Notes under the pieces: model-generated
Databases searched by the model: none
The model's input: only the letters and a program-made list of their open reading frames with translations
What the model was told of the DNA's origin: nothing
Assembly: GCF_000004195.4 (NCBI RefSeq)
Contig: NC_030684.2
Location: 66,027,892 to 66,091,891, forward strand
Source of the DNA: Xenopus tropicalis
Taxonomy: Eukaryota; Chordata; Amphibia; Anura; Pipidae
DNA: 64,000 bases
Direction: 5' to 3'
Made by a program: the position numbers and the translations under genes
Shown here: piece after piece, positions 35,669-46,570 of the stretch
How positions within the stretch are numbered: the first letter of the stretch is position 1
Layout of the letters: each line of letters opens with the position of its first letter

Positions 35669-36833
35669 CTCAAATAAATATTGAAGGGTCTCTGGCGAAC
35701 ATGGGAAATAGCTCAGTGTATGGAGGGATCTTACCTACCTCTTGCTGCAGCTAAGTTTAAAATGTAATATATTAATGGGATTAGTCTACCAACTTCTTCA
35801 GCAATTGCTTTATTTGGGCTTTTGGAGTACCCTCCACTTCTACCTCTACCCTCATTTCTTTTTTTGAACACACTTTGCGCAGTGATGATGGTGTGTCATG
35901 CAAGGACATTTCTATATTGGGTGCATTTAAGTGTACTTCATTTGTATGCCCAGTATTTTAATAAACATAGACAACAAATTTGTTAGTCAGTTTTATTGAT
36001 GCCAAGTCTCTGTCTCTTTTTAAATGTAAAGTTGGAGGTAACTGTTAACACTATACCTGCTACATATCATATACATACCTTTATAAATCAGTTACTGTCA
36101 TCAACTTACCATTCATATCAAGAGCTTTGTTAGTTCCCCCATAAATGAAAATGATCACCACCAAAACCATAGAACTTATCATTTGCAATCAAATATATTC
36201 AGTGAAAAGCAATTTATAGACATTTTTAGAATGAGTTTGCAAAAGAAACCTATGTTGTTAAAGAAATGCACTGTAGTCTCTCTTCACCGAGTTTCAAAGA
36301 TCATTGATTTCTTTTTGACTGAAATAGGATTATGGAAAGTTTACATTATCAAAGTGAAAAATATATACAGAATTCAATTTTTCTTTTAAATCCAAAAACA
36401 TAATGTTTCACTGTGCTTTTTCTACTGTTCAGGGTATATAATGTTTCCAGCATTTCTGAATGTCCGTTCTATTGAGCAGTGAAACACATCAGGCTTAGAG
36501 GTGCAGAGAATTCCCAAACCTTCTTTGTTTACTTCCACAACAACTGATGGAACTCCCCAGACTGTAAATAACCAGGGCATGCTGTACACAAGCCTTATTA
36601 GAAGTAAAACAAATGCTTTCTGTGCAACATAGAGTCTAAGTGGGCAAAAGCTGCTATCAAGGTTACAGTTGCTGGATTCTTAGGGATGCTTTCATTACAT
36701 TATTTATAAATTTTTCAAATTTGCAATTCATACAGTTCATTCATTCTTACAAAATCGTACATCCAACCAAAAAAACAAGCATTGAACAATACAACCATGC
36801 ACTTTTCTCTTATTGAAAAGCAAGCCAACTCAG
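33441..36833. other. Unrecognised AT-rich stretch with one microsatellite
   Basis: No gene or transposon is recognised in over 3 kb. A (TA)n run lies at about 35641-35668. The part 35100-35360 is G+C-richer and begins after a 'tttcttccag' acceptor-like string, but no coding frame follows. Confidence 0.4.
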
Positions 36834-36835
36834 TA

Positions 36836-37159
36836 CAGGTATAGGACCCATTATCCAGAATGCTCGGGACCAAGGGTATTCTGGATAAGGGGTCTTTCCG
36901 TAATTTGGATCTCAATACCTTAAGTCTACTAAAAAATCAATAAAACATTAATTAAACCCAATAGGATTGTTTTGCATCCAATAAGGATCTTATCTTAGTT
37001 GGAATCAATTACAAGGTTCTGTTTTATTTCTACATAGAAAAAGGAAATCAGTTTTAAAATTCTGAATTATTTGATTAAAATGGAGTCTATGGGAGACGGG
37101 CATTCCGTAATTCGGAGCTTTCTGGATAACGGGTTTCCGGATAAGGGGTCCGATACCTG
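36836..37159. mobile_element. Palindromic TA-flanked MITE, full length
   Basis: The element is 324 bp, starting CAGGTATAGGACCC and ending GGTCCGATACCTG. TA flanks it at 36834-36835 and 37160-37161. Both arms carry 'ttatccagaa' or 'ttctggataa' words plus 'ccgtaatttgga'. It is in the opposite orientation to the copies at 15540 and 56582. Non-coding. Confidence 0.72.
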
Positions 37160-37181
37160 TACTATTTCAAATGAGTGCAAC

Positions 37182-37588
37182 ATAAAGGGATGGTTCACCT
37201 TCAGCTTCAGATACATTTTCATTATGTTATAGAATGGCCTATTCTAAACAACTTTTCAAATGGTCTTCATTTTTGAATTTTTGAATGATTTGCCTTTCCT
37301 GTTTAGACTCCAGGGGGACTCCAAAGGTGGTCACAGACCCCAGCAGCCCAAAAATGATTGTTCTGTAAGGCCACAATCTTAATGTTTTTTTACATTTTAT
37401 TACTTATCTCTTTATTTAGGCCCTTCTCTATTCATATCTCTATCTCTCTTTCAAACCACTGCCTGGTTGCTACATTCAGTTGGACCCTAGCAACTAGATA
37501 GCTGCTGAAATTACAAACTGGTAGCTGCTAAACAAAAAGCTAAATGATTAAAAAAATGCAAATACTAAAAAATGAAAGCCTACTTTTT
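37182..37588. mobile_element. T2-type MITE, left part
   Basis: It begins 'ataaagggatggttcacctt', a decayed version of the TTAAAGGGGTGGTTCACC terminus of a common Xenopus T2 subfamily. The expected internal order follows: 'atgttatagaatgg', 'caacttttcaaatggtc', 'gcctggttgc'. The right terminus is missing. Confidence 0.6.
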
Positions 37589-37589
37589 C

Positions 37590-37711
37590 AGTGAGAACTG
37601 ACTTTTTCAGTTCTGGTTTTTAAGTAAATGTCAGACATTTGTGTAAATGAATTAGTAGAATTTTTAAAAATGGTAAAATGAGAAATGTTAGAGTTTTAGC
37701 AAATCTGCCCC
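37590..37711. mobile_element. PIF/Harbinger-like MITE, right-end fragment
   Basis: It ends 'agcaaatctgcccc' followed by TAA. The preceding 'aagtaaatgtcagacatttgtg' wording recurs at 44813-44837, split here by substitutions. Confidence 0.55.
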
Positions 37712-37747
37712 TAAATCTACCTACCCTCTAAGTATTGGCAAACCGAA

Positions 37748-38189
37748 CTTTACAATTGGTTTTCATTAATTTTTTTTTTAGCATTTTTAAATTATTTGCC
37801 TTCTTCATTTAACTCTTTCCAGCTTTCAAAGGGGGTTACTGACCCCGGCAGCCAAAAAAAAACATTGCTCTTTGAGGCTACAGTTTTATTGTTATTGTTA
37901 CTTTTGATGTTACTTTTAACTAGTGATGAGCGAATTTTTTCAGCGGGCATGGATTCACAAGGAATTTCGCCATTGGCTAATGTGACGCGGGCGACAAAAA
38001 AGACGCAGGCGACAAAAAAAAAAATCACGCGACAAATGCGTTTCTTGAATTTTCTTGCCATTTCGCAGGGACAGATTTGCTCATCACTACTGTATTAATA
38101 ACATATTTTTCTATTCTAATCTCTCATTTAAACCATTCCCTGGTTGCTAAGGTAATTTAGATGATAGCAACCAGATCAATTGATACTTT
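37748..38189. mobile_element. T2-type MITE remnant interrupted by hAT element
   Basis: Its two halves, 37748-37920 and 38090-38189, follow the subfamily's internal order: 'attatttgccttcttc', 'agctttcaaaggggg', then after the interruption 'ccctggttgctaaggtaatt'. The interruption at 37921-38089 is a complete hAT-type MITE, so the T2 copy is the older element. Confidence 0.6.
37921..38089. mobile_element. hAT-type MITE nested in a T2 remnant
   Basis: It begins TAGTGATGAGCGAATT and ends TGCTCATCACTA. The 8-bp flanks no longer match well. Overlapping open frames of 89-100 codons on both strands come from its AAAAAA and palindromic content. Confidence 0.68.
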
Positions 38190-38500
38190 TAGTGATGAGC
38201 AAATCTGTCCTTTTTCTCTCGGCTGAAAAATTTGCGGAACTGCTGAAAAAGTTGCAAAATGGCCAAAAATGTGTGAATAGAGGCTACTGCACAAATTTTG
38301 ATGTACGTGACTTTTTTGATACAACTACGACTTATTTGACATGACTGCAACCTATTTGATGCACCTACAACTTATTTGACCTGACCGATTTTTTTTATGT
38401 GACCACAACTTTTTTTGATGTGACTGCAGCCTTATTGATGACTTTTTCATCATTTGGAGATTTTTTGTTGCAGTGAATTTTTGTGGCATTTTCACAGTGT
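38190..38500. mobile_element. hAT-type MITE, left part with internal short repeats
   Basis: It starts TAGTGATGAGCAAATCTG. From about 38300 to 38455 there are five or six diverged copies of a roughly 25-bp unit containing 'tttgacatgactgcaac'. The right terminus was not found. Confidence 0.55.
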
Positions 38501-38621
38501 GTTTCAACATTTCAATAAAGGCCCCAGGAGGGACCAGTCATTTTATATAGGACCCATACATCACATTTGCAAGTAAGGGGCCCTAGAATGAAATATAAGT
38601 GAAATATAAGGGACAGTGTAT

Positions 38622-39046
38622 TTAAAGGAACAGTAACACCAAAAAATGAAAGAGCTTTAAAGTATTAAAAATATAATGCACTGTTGCCCTGCACTGGTAA
38701 AACTGGTGTGTTTGCTACAGTAACACTACTATAATTTATATAATAAGCTGCTGTGTAGCAATGGGGGCAGCCATTCAAGCTGGAAAAAAGGAGAAAAGGC
38801 ACAGGGTACATAGCAGATAACAGATAAGTTCTGTAGAATACAATAGTGTTTTATCTGTTATCTGCTATGTGCCTGTGCCTTTTCTCCTTTGAATGGCTGC
38901 CTCCATGGCTACATAGCAGATTATTTATATAAATTATAGTAGACTTTTTGAAGTAAACACACAACTTTTACCAGTGCAGGGCAGCAGCACATTATATTTT
39001 AGTTACTTTTATACACTTTCATTTTTTGGTGTTACTGCTCCTTTAA
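38622..39046. mobile_element. T2-type MITE (TTAA target), long palindrome
   Basis: TTAA occurs at both edges (38622-38625, 39043-39046). The left end TTAAAGGAACAGTAACACC pairs with the right end GGTGTTACTGCTCCTTTAA. The arms remain complementary nearly to the centre ('aatttatataataagctgct' against 'agattatttatataaatt'), so most of the 425 bp can fold as a single hairpin. Non-coding. Confidence 0.82.
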
Positions 39047-39074
39047 ACTGGTTTAGAGTGCGGACACACAGTAT

Positions 39075-39084
39075 ATAGATAGAT

Positions 39085-39143
<59 letters not shown>
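39075..39143. repeat. (GATA)n microsatellite
   Basis: About 16 near-perfect tandem tetramers with a few interruptions at the left edge. Confidence 0.95.
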
Positions 39144-39144
<1 letters not shown>

Positions 39145-39887
39145 ATGTGGCATGCTAGATGTATTCATTTCTTAAATAATCTTTCAATATACACCTTAAA
39201 CTGACGTGAGCTTTAGACTTTTGTATGCCTTTAAATGCATCAACATTGTTGGCAGGTAAGTCAGATTGGCTCAAATTGAGACCCTGAACAAAGAATAATG
39301 CATCCTTCAGCAGTCTTGAAGTCTTTGTATGCTACAGAAAGGGCAATGTTTTCCACTATAAATAAACAGAGAGCAATGAAAATCATGCAATGCATGTATA
39401 GTTGGTCTGATCACAAGTCCTTTAAAAATAAACATCCCTTGAAGAACCAATAAACATAACCTCCTTAATGTTATTGCTTATTCATTGCTTTTAACTTTAG
39501 TGATATTTGTTTGTCATCTGGAAACAAGAAACAAAATATCAGTACACAGAATTGTTTTCTATCATACCATATTGAATACCTATGTTGGTTGCTAAGCATT
39601 TCATGTGAAATGAAGTGTCAGAACTCTAATTATTCTAACAGTGGTATGTTTTTCATTCTGAATTTTGAATATTATAATTTAGCTGTAATTATGACTTCAC
39701 AGAAGTTTTTAATTCCTTTAAATAACATATAGTAGCCTTATGCACATCAGGCATTTTTTTCATTAGTCTAACTGCACACTGAATCAGTGTTTTCTGTTGG
39801 TTGGTTTCCATGGGCTATTGCACTTTTTAAAATCAAGGCACATTTTTATCCATACAAACAGCAAGCAGTGAATGCATTAAACACTAT
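39144..39887. other. Unrecognised AT-rich sequence
   Basis: No gene or repeat is recognised. Confidence 0.4.
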
Positions 39888-40276
39888 GGGGCCCATTTAT
39901 CAAAGTACGATTGCCTCCGGAAAAAAAGTTTTCGTACCAAAAATTACGTGACAAAATCGTATTGTCGCAACGAATACAAAAGTTTCAGATTCATTCAAGC
40001 TTTGGTATAGTGACTTTCCTTTGAACAGGCTGGAGCTGCAGAGTGCCATTGAGTCCTATGGGAGGCTTCCAAACTCATGCACAGAAGGATCACAGTCAGA
40101 AAGGTTTTCCCACCGTTTACAATCGTTCGAATACGAAAATTTTGTGACTTTCGGATCGCCAATACAATATTATCGTGACTAATATGATTTATTTGTAAGC
40201 ATTTTCGTGATATTTGCGATCATCTGAAATTATTGTATCTAATCCAAATTTTTGGGATTCGAAACTATGATGAATC
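39888..40276. mobile_element. PIF/Harbinger-like MITE, right end decayed
   Basis: It begins GGGGCCCATTTATCAAAGTA. The inner words 'gagtgccattgagtcctatg', 'tgtgactttcgg' and 'gatcatctgaaattatt' match 28711-29115 and 32736-33190. The right end should mirror the left but is eroded at 'tatgatgaatct'. Confidence 0.62.
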
Positions 40277-40874
40277 TATATACACATATGCATCTTATAC
40301 ACATTTATAGGTAAATAATTTAGCAAATTTTTTAACCATTAAAGAATGTATATGTACATGAGTAGCACAAAAGCTGAATACACACATTAGGAAAAAAATT
40401 CAAGCATAATCGCAATTTTTTTCCCATAGTGTTGCATCTTTTCCCCAGAATGCCAGCATTGTTACAGTAACAAGCAGCATTGTGTTCCATGCAATTACAG
40501 CCAATACATCAAAATAAGTGCAGAAGTGCTTAAACTTTGCTGCAAATTGGAGGCAATTATGTCAGAGTCTGTTGACACCATTTCAGGTGTTTGTTGTGTT
40601 TCCTATTCTTCAGGAAACTCTGGAGCTACTGCCTGGTCCAAAGGTGGCAGGAGTTCAGTAGGTGCAACTGTGCATGAATTGGTATGGAAAGTAGGAAGGA
40701 CTAAGTGGTGCCAAGTGCAACTATACGGAAGTGCAAAGACTTGAGATTGAGTTTTATGCACAACTAACTTCGGCACCGCAGTTGTGCTTGTGGTTATATA
40801 TGACCCCTATAAACAAAGTAAGGATGGGAATGAAGGATGGAGACGAAGGGAAAGTAATGGTAGCAAGATATGGT
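40277..40874. repeat. Unclassified repeat-like segment and spacer
   Basis: From 40390 to 40745 the sequence shares 'cgcaattttttt', 'gttgcatcttttcccc' and 'tgcaactgtgca'-type words with 33191-33440, suggesting a dispersed but unclassified repeat. A 72-codon frame here is without motifs. Confidence 0.35.
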
Positions 40875-40990
40875 GTATTATTATTCTTTATATAATTGTA
40901 GAATATTTGGTAGCGCTTTATAGAGATAAAACATCATTTACATCAGTCCCTGCACCAGTGGAGCTTACAGCCTGAGGTCCCTATCACATT
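40875..40990 (-). mobile_element. L2/SINE 3'-tail fragment
   Basis: On the minus strand it reads 'gctgtaagctccactggtgc', then 'ctctataaagcgctacc', ending in ATAATAAT-type repeats. This is the tail shared by the SINEs and the L2 LINE in this window. Confidence 0.6.
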
Positions 40991-42309
40991 CACACACATT
41001 GTATTCAGTAATACCGGGATCCAATTAACTTGCCTGTGATGGGTGAAAAATGGAGCTACATTCTATCATTATCTTTATAAAATAAAGTAGAGAAATACAT
41101 TTGGGTTTGACTAATAATTATGTTCTTTCTTCTTTTTAATAGCAAGGATTATAGGCTTATAGTTGCTAATCTGCAAAACTTTCAGTAGAAATATAGCTTA
41201 TTATTATTATTTTTAAATTCCCAAAGCCAAATATTTTGGAGCAATATAACTTATGTCAATATGTTTAAGTAAAATGTTACAGAATATTTTGATGCAACTT
41301 CCACAAATACAGTTTTCAATTTTCATTACACAGTTCTAAAGGTTATGTAGCAATACCATGAAATCTAAGAACTGTCTAAGAACTATTATATGGCTTATAA
41401 TAAAATGGGATTCTACCAGATGATATCCTAAGGATGTTCCTCTTTTCTTGAGTCATCTCAAACTAATGCCTGAACATACAGCTTAGAAAATGTTTTCAGT
41501 GATGAAAAAAAATTGAGATATCTTGACAGTGTATTCTGGATACCAAGCCCTCTATCTGAACATCATGTATAAGATTACCGCACCAAACTTGAAATACAGG
41601 AATTCTCAGAAAAGCCTATTTTTTTCCTTTGAGTCCTACCTTATTTAAGAAAACAACATGACAGAATCACATTATTATTCCAATAATTTTTATTGAGGCT
41701 AAAAAACTTGAAATGTTTAATAAACTGGTAAAATAAATAAATGAAGTTAGAGAATATTTCCATTGACTTCTATACAACCTCACCAGCTTTTACGTACCAA
41801 GTTTTTTCATTAATAAATCCTGACTTTTCAAGGTTTTGTAAAATAATTGTTATAAGGGTTCTGCACCTATTGCTTTTATATCCTAACCCTTATGTTGATA
41901 ATTAGATAATTAAATATAAAAGTGACCTAGTATTTTTGCATTTCTTAGCAAACCTGTAAGAATTTATAAAAAAAATAGTTAAGAGACTGTATAGGTCACT
42001 AAATGCAAAAATGTAAAATGTAAAAATTGGAAATTGAAAACGGATGTTTCTTAAATGATAGCAGATGCAGAAAATTAATTAACTAAGTTAAAAAAAAGAA
42101 AGGCTCGTCTACTGTGCAGGAAAAATCTAAATGTCTAGAGACTTAATTATTTTGAGCTACTCTACTTTAATTAATGATAAAAAAGACAGTGATGTCAAAA
42201 GTAAAAAAATATACAAGCATGAAATAATACTATTATGACCTACTATCACATTATTAGTGGAGGAGACAATATATACCGTATATACATATATACATACTGT
42301 ATATAGAGA
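40991..42309. other. Unrecognised AT-rich sequence
   Basis: No gene is recognised. Around 41690-42000 there are Harbinger-like words ('attgacttctatacaacctc') also seen at 60929-60948, perhaps a very old MITE. An alternating AT tract lies at 42267-42305. Confidence 0.35.
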
Positions 42310-43412
42310 TATAGAGCTAAAGCCAAAAATCACTACTCGCTACTAATACTTCTTGATCTCTCGGCTGCTTTTGACACTGTGGATCACCCTCTTCTCCTCC
42401 AGTCTCTCCACTCTTGGCCTTTGTGACACTGCCTTATCCTGATTTTCATCTTATCTCTCAGATCGATCCTTCAGTGTCTCTAACAATGGGGAATCATCTT
42501 CTCCCCTGCCTCTTTCTGTCAGGGTTCCTCAAGGCTCTGTCATGGGCCCCTTACTATTTTCTCTCTATACCTCCTCACTTGGCAAATTAATCAATTCTTT
42601 TGGCTTTCAGTACCACCTCTATGCTGATGATACTCCACTTGGATGTCCAAACGTTACCTTAAATTAAACCTCTATAAGACTGAATTGTTTTTTTTTCCCC
42701 TATTCAACACCCACATTGTTCCCAAGGTATCTATAACAGTTAACATAATGTCCATAATGAATACTGCTGCCAGGCTTATACACCTCTCCAACTGCTCCTC
42801 CTCTGCCATGCCACTCTGCCAATCCCTGCACTGGTTTCCCCTACCATCCAGGATAAAATTCAAACTAATGACTCTGACATTCAAAGCAGTTCATAACTCT
42901 GCCCCACCCTACATCTCTGAACTTATCTCTAGATAACAACCAACCTGTTTGTTACTCTCCTCTACTGACCTGCTCCTCAACTCCTCTCTCATTACCTCCT
43001 CACATGCTCGCATTCAAGACTTTGCAAGGGCTGCCCCCCTTCTTTGAAATTCACTTCCACAATCTGTCAGACTTTCTCCCAATCTCTCTACCTTCAAAAG
43101 ATCTCTAAAAACACATTTATTTAGAGAATCTTACAATAATTTAGTTTAATATAGCCTCAGTGTGCTGCTATAAGCAATACCCTGTGCCACACCTCTCACA
43201 ACTCTGATCTTGCCCATTCCCACACCTTGTGTCTCAACATTTTCTCCTTGTAGATTGTAAGCTCTTTTGGGCAGGGCTCTCTTTACCTCTTGTATCAGTT
43301 ATTGATTGCTTTATATGTTACTCTGTATGTCCAATGTATGTAACCCACCTATTGTACAGCACTGCGGAATATGTTGGCGCTTTATAAATAAATGTTAATA
43401 ATAATAATGATA
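42310..43412 (+). mobile_element. L2-type LINE relic with RT remains and 3' tail
   Basis: Plus-strand translation shows, in order, RT motif [14 protein letters not shown] (from about 42345), motif [13 protein letters not shown] (from 42524), and motif C YADDT (42620-42634). After an internal deletion comes the C-terminal block AARLIHLSN...LHWFPLPSRIKFKL...FKAVHNSAPPYISEL within 42643-42936. The 3' region has 'gattgtaagctcttttgggc', then 'tgttggcgctttataaataa', ending in AATAATAATAAT. This order is typical of L2-clade LINEs. Several stops and the deletion make it dead. RT would have copied element RNA and, in trans, SINE RNA. Confidence 0.85.
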
Positions 43413-43458
43413 ACAAAAAATCTCACACTGTAGTAAAAGTTTTCACAATGTAAGTTTA

Positions 43459-43855
43459 TGGGGCAGAGTTACTAAAACTCCATAACTTCTAATTTTTTTT
43501 TATTTTCAAATTCGACTAAACTCATTTTCTCATATGTGTAATATTTACCAAAAAATATCGCTGTGAGAAAAGTCATAAAAAATTTGATTTTTCGAATTGT
43601 TGCGGAGAAAATCCTGACTTATTGAATTGTCGATGAGACAAAACCCAGCAAAATCTGTAAAGTTTCAAGACAAAAGAAAGAACTACAAGGAAAGGGACCT
43701 TTGCCATTGACTTTTACATGTTTAACCTGGCAAATTGTCGAATTCGGATCTTTAGCTGTTTAGATGCATAGTCACAGCGTTTGTTCTCTGACTTTTTGCA
43801 CTAAAAATTCGATTCAAGTATGAAAAAAAAGATTGACGGTCAGTAAATGGGCACC
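43459..43855. mobile_element. PIF/Harbinger-like MITE abutting the next element
   Basis: It begins TGGGGCAGAGTTACTAAAA after TTA and ends 'cagtaaatgggcacc' followed by TTA (43856-43858). The middle has 'ccattgacttttacatg', a word typical of this subfamily. Non-coding. Confidence 0.6.
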
Positions 43856-43858
43856 TTA

Positions 43859-44127
43859 GGGCAGTGGCACATGGGGAGATTAGTCGCCCACGATAAATCT
43901 TCACTACCGAGGGCGACTAATCTCCCCGATATACGATACCACTGCCAAGAATGTAAATCGCGGGAGGGATGGCATATGCATCGCTTCTGTCGCCTAAAGT
44001 TGCCTCTCAAGGAAACTTCGGGCAACTTCGGTAAACCAAAGCCATGCATATGCCATCCCTCTGGCGATTTATATACCTAGGATAAATCTCCACTACCAGT
44101 GACTAATCTCCCTGTGTGTCACTGCCC
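43859..44127. mobile_element. MITE with long arms and TTA duplication
   Basis: The left end GGGCAGTGGCACATGGGGAG and right end TCCCTGTGTGTCACTGCCC are inverted repeats with TTA on both sides (43856-43858, 44128-44130). Inner palindromes include 'ttagtcgccc' with 'gggcgactaa' and 'gggatggcatatgcat' with 'atgcatatgccatccc'. The long minus and plus frames are strand mirrors of this palindrome. Confidence 0.78.
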
Positions 44128-44130
44128 TTA

Positions 44131-44612
44131 GTGTTAAGCTGTCCTTAAGTTACTCCTTCAACTCTCTTGAATGTTTATATTTACATAGGGGTTTATATCA
44201 CTTTTGCAGGAACTAAAGGAGAAAAAATTTAAAACTCTGTACTTTTCGCAGATGTTTGCAGGGAGAAGCTATCACCCGCCAAAGCAAGCACCATGTGTTT
44301 TGTGATGTGAGGGTAATATTTCATTTTTCATAACTGTGTGTTTCTTTTGATATCAAATATGATATATATCACATAAGCACATATCAAGCAAAGCTATTTC
44401 CTCCATCTAAATATGACTATGTGTGTAATATAGCTATCTCAAAAAATGATAAAGCTGAAAAATAACACCTTAGATAACCTTCAGTAAACCTTTCCAACTG
44501 AGAAAAATGTTTATGAAAAGGACTGATCTGCTTATCTCAGTCAGGCTTCCTCATCTGCTTATATCCCTAATTCAAACTAACTTCTATGACAAAAGTAACA
44601 TTTTTATTTTGT
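44131..44612. other. Unrecognised sequence
   Basis: No gene or repeat is recognised. Confidence 0.4.
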
Positions 44613-44899
44613 AATTTGCACATTTATCAAAAATATTATCAAACTGAAACTTTTACGACATTTACTATGCGTCCAAATGGCTTAAAATCCAAATATGATG
44701 ATTCGCCAGCTAAAACTTGACATGCTCCTGTAGAGGTCAATGGCAAAAATTTGGATTTTTCAAGACCTTTTTGCCACTTTTCCAAAATGGACTTTTTCAA
44801 TTCAGACTTTTTAGTAAATGTAAGACATTTGTGGAAACGAGTTTATTCGAATTTTAAAAGAAAAAATGAGAAATATTAGAGTTTTTGTAAATCTGCCCC
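44613..44899. mobile_element. PIF/Harbinger-like MITE, left end decayed
   Basis: The right end is GTAAATCTGCCCC followed by TAA. The left end 'tttgcacatttatcaa' has lost most of its G-run. The middle carries 'tgctcctgtagaggtcaatg', typical of the subfamily. Confidence 0.6.
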
Positions 44900-44902
44900 T
44901 AA

Positions 44903-46015
44903 GAGTATGTTCTACTTCATTCTGTTTGGTGGGGTATGAGTGCTACTTACTAAATCATACTGGAAGGGATAATTCCTAATCTTCTGCTAATGCTTTATAT
45001 AAAAAATACCAGAAATTCTAAATCAGCCCCTGATAACAGCCATATGCAAGATCTGACTTTTATTTTTTTGTGGTAATACAATTCATAATTGCCACCAACT
45101 CTAATAGGTAGCAATCTGTAGTAAATTTGGGGATTTTTACAACATTTATTGTAATTAATTATGGTAGAAAATAGCATGTATTCTGCTTATCTCTAATTAC
45201 TGTTAACATTAAAATATTGTTTATTATATGTGACTTTAAAATTATTTGTGATGTTTATTCTCTTGACTATATACATTCATTTAATGGAAACTACTGTATA
45301 TTTCAGAAAGTTGAGAAAATAGCTTGCTGCGTGTAGAAACATATGATTTCCAGTCTTTAAGAAATTGAAAACATGAATCATGTCTTTGAGTTATATATTC
45401 AGAGGTGACAATGCATTATAATTAAGGCTCTACTTAGAATTTATTTGAAACCCAACTGCTGTATTTTGTAACAGTTGTCTTGTTCTTTCCATGCTCCCAT
45501 GGCTTTTTGATACACAATGTTTAAGTGAAACTGGCAACTTGTCTTGTCACTGATCGGTTTAACCTTGAGCATTTAAGAAGGTGAAATACCATACACTATA
45601 GAGCACAAAGATTTGTATAATTCTAATCTGAGACTTATGTATATTGTGATCCCCTTATGGTTGGGTTATGTTGACATAAGAGCCAGAACTAATCTCTTTA
45701 TTTTTACATTTTTCTTACACTTCTGTGAGAAAAAATTACACTTTTATCACTAACATACCCAAGAAGGAATGGTCAAAATATTTAACCAAGATCCAAATTA
45801 TTTTCTATATTAAAATAACAGCATAAATGCAGTTAGGTACATAACTATATTTATTTATCTGATCAGCTATGATTGCAGCTTTACTAGGACAAGAGAACAT
45901 GACATTGGATCAAGTCAGCTGGATCAAAAAAACTTACAGATGGAGAAAACTGCAGGGATGACTGCAACAAAAATGGTGTGTTTTATTATGCTAAACTTAA
46001 CTGAAGGAAATATTG
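44903..46015. other. Unrecognised AT-rich sequence
   Basis: No gene or repeat is recognised. Confidence 0.4.
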
Positions 46016-46023
46016 GTCACCAT

Positions 46024-46277
46024 TAATGATGAACAAATCTGTCCCATTTTGCTTCGCCAGGAAAATTTGTGCAACTGCAGAAAAATTTGCGGAACGTGGA
46101 AAATTTTGTTTTTGACACATGCCTTCTTTTATGCAACAGCGACTTTTTTGCCGTGACCACAACTTTTTTTATGACGTGACGGCAGCTTTTTCCTTACTTG
46201 CCAAATTTTTACGTCACTTTTGCAAAAAAAATCCGTCTGCGAATCCATGCTTGGCGAAAAAATTACGCTCATCACTA
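46024..46277. mobile_element. hAT-type MITE with 8-bp TSD
   Basis: It begins TAATGATGAACAAATCTG and ends ACGCTCATCACTA. The flanks GTCACCAT (46016-46023) and GTCATCAT (46278-46285) match at 7 of 8 positions. Non-coding. Confidence 0.75.
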
Positions 46278-46372
46278 GTCATCATGCAAAACAGATGTTT
46301 TTATATATACAGTACAAGGCACTGATGTCTTAATCATATTCATTTATATAATATTTCTATATGCCATTTATA

Positions 46373-46376
46373 TACA

Positions 46377-46412
<36 letters not shown>

Positions 46413-46414
46413 TG

Positions 46415-46466
<52 letters not shown>

Positions 46467-46467
46467 T
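46373..46467. repeat. Compound (TA)n-(GA)n microsatellite
   Basis: Two (TA)n blocks separated by 'actgta' are followed by a (GA)n block. The minus-strand frame across it encodes a low-complexity I/Y and S/L run and is not a gene. Confidence 0.95.
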
Positions 46468-46501
46468 AAATGGGTGTGTATATGTTGTATTTACATACCA
46501 C

Positions 46502-46570
46502 TAGTGATGAAAACTGTCCCATTTTGATTCACCAAAAAATTGCAAAACCAATAATCAGCAAAACTTCTTA
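46502..46570. mobile_element. hAT-type MITE, left-end fragment
   Basis: It begins TAGTGATGAAAACTGTCCC and continues 'tgattcaccaaaaaattgc' for about 70 bp before similarity stops. Confidence 0.55.

Noticed and set aside
39075..39143. GATA tandem considered as a CRISPR-like or regulatory array
   Set aside because: Simple tetranucleotide microsatellite without spacers.
43840..44080. 69- and 77-codon frames on opposite strands
   Set aside because: Mirror-image products of the long-arm MITE at 43859-44127.
46340..46522. Minus-strand frame with S/L and Y/I runs
   Set aside because: Pure translation of the (GA)n/(TA)n microsatellite.
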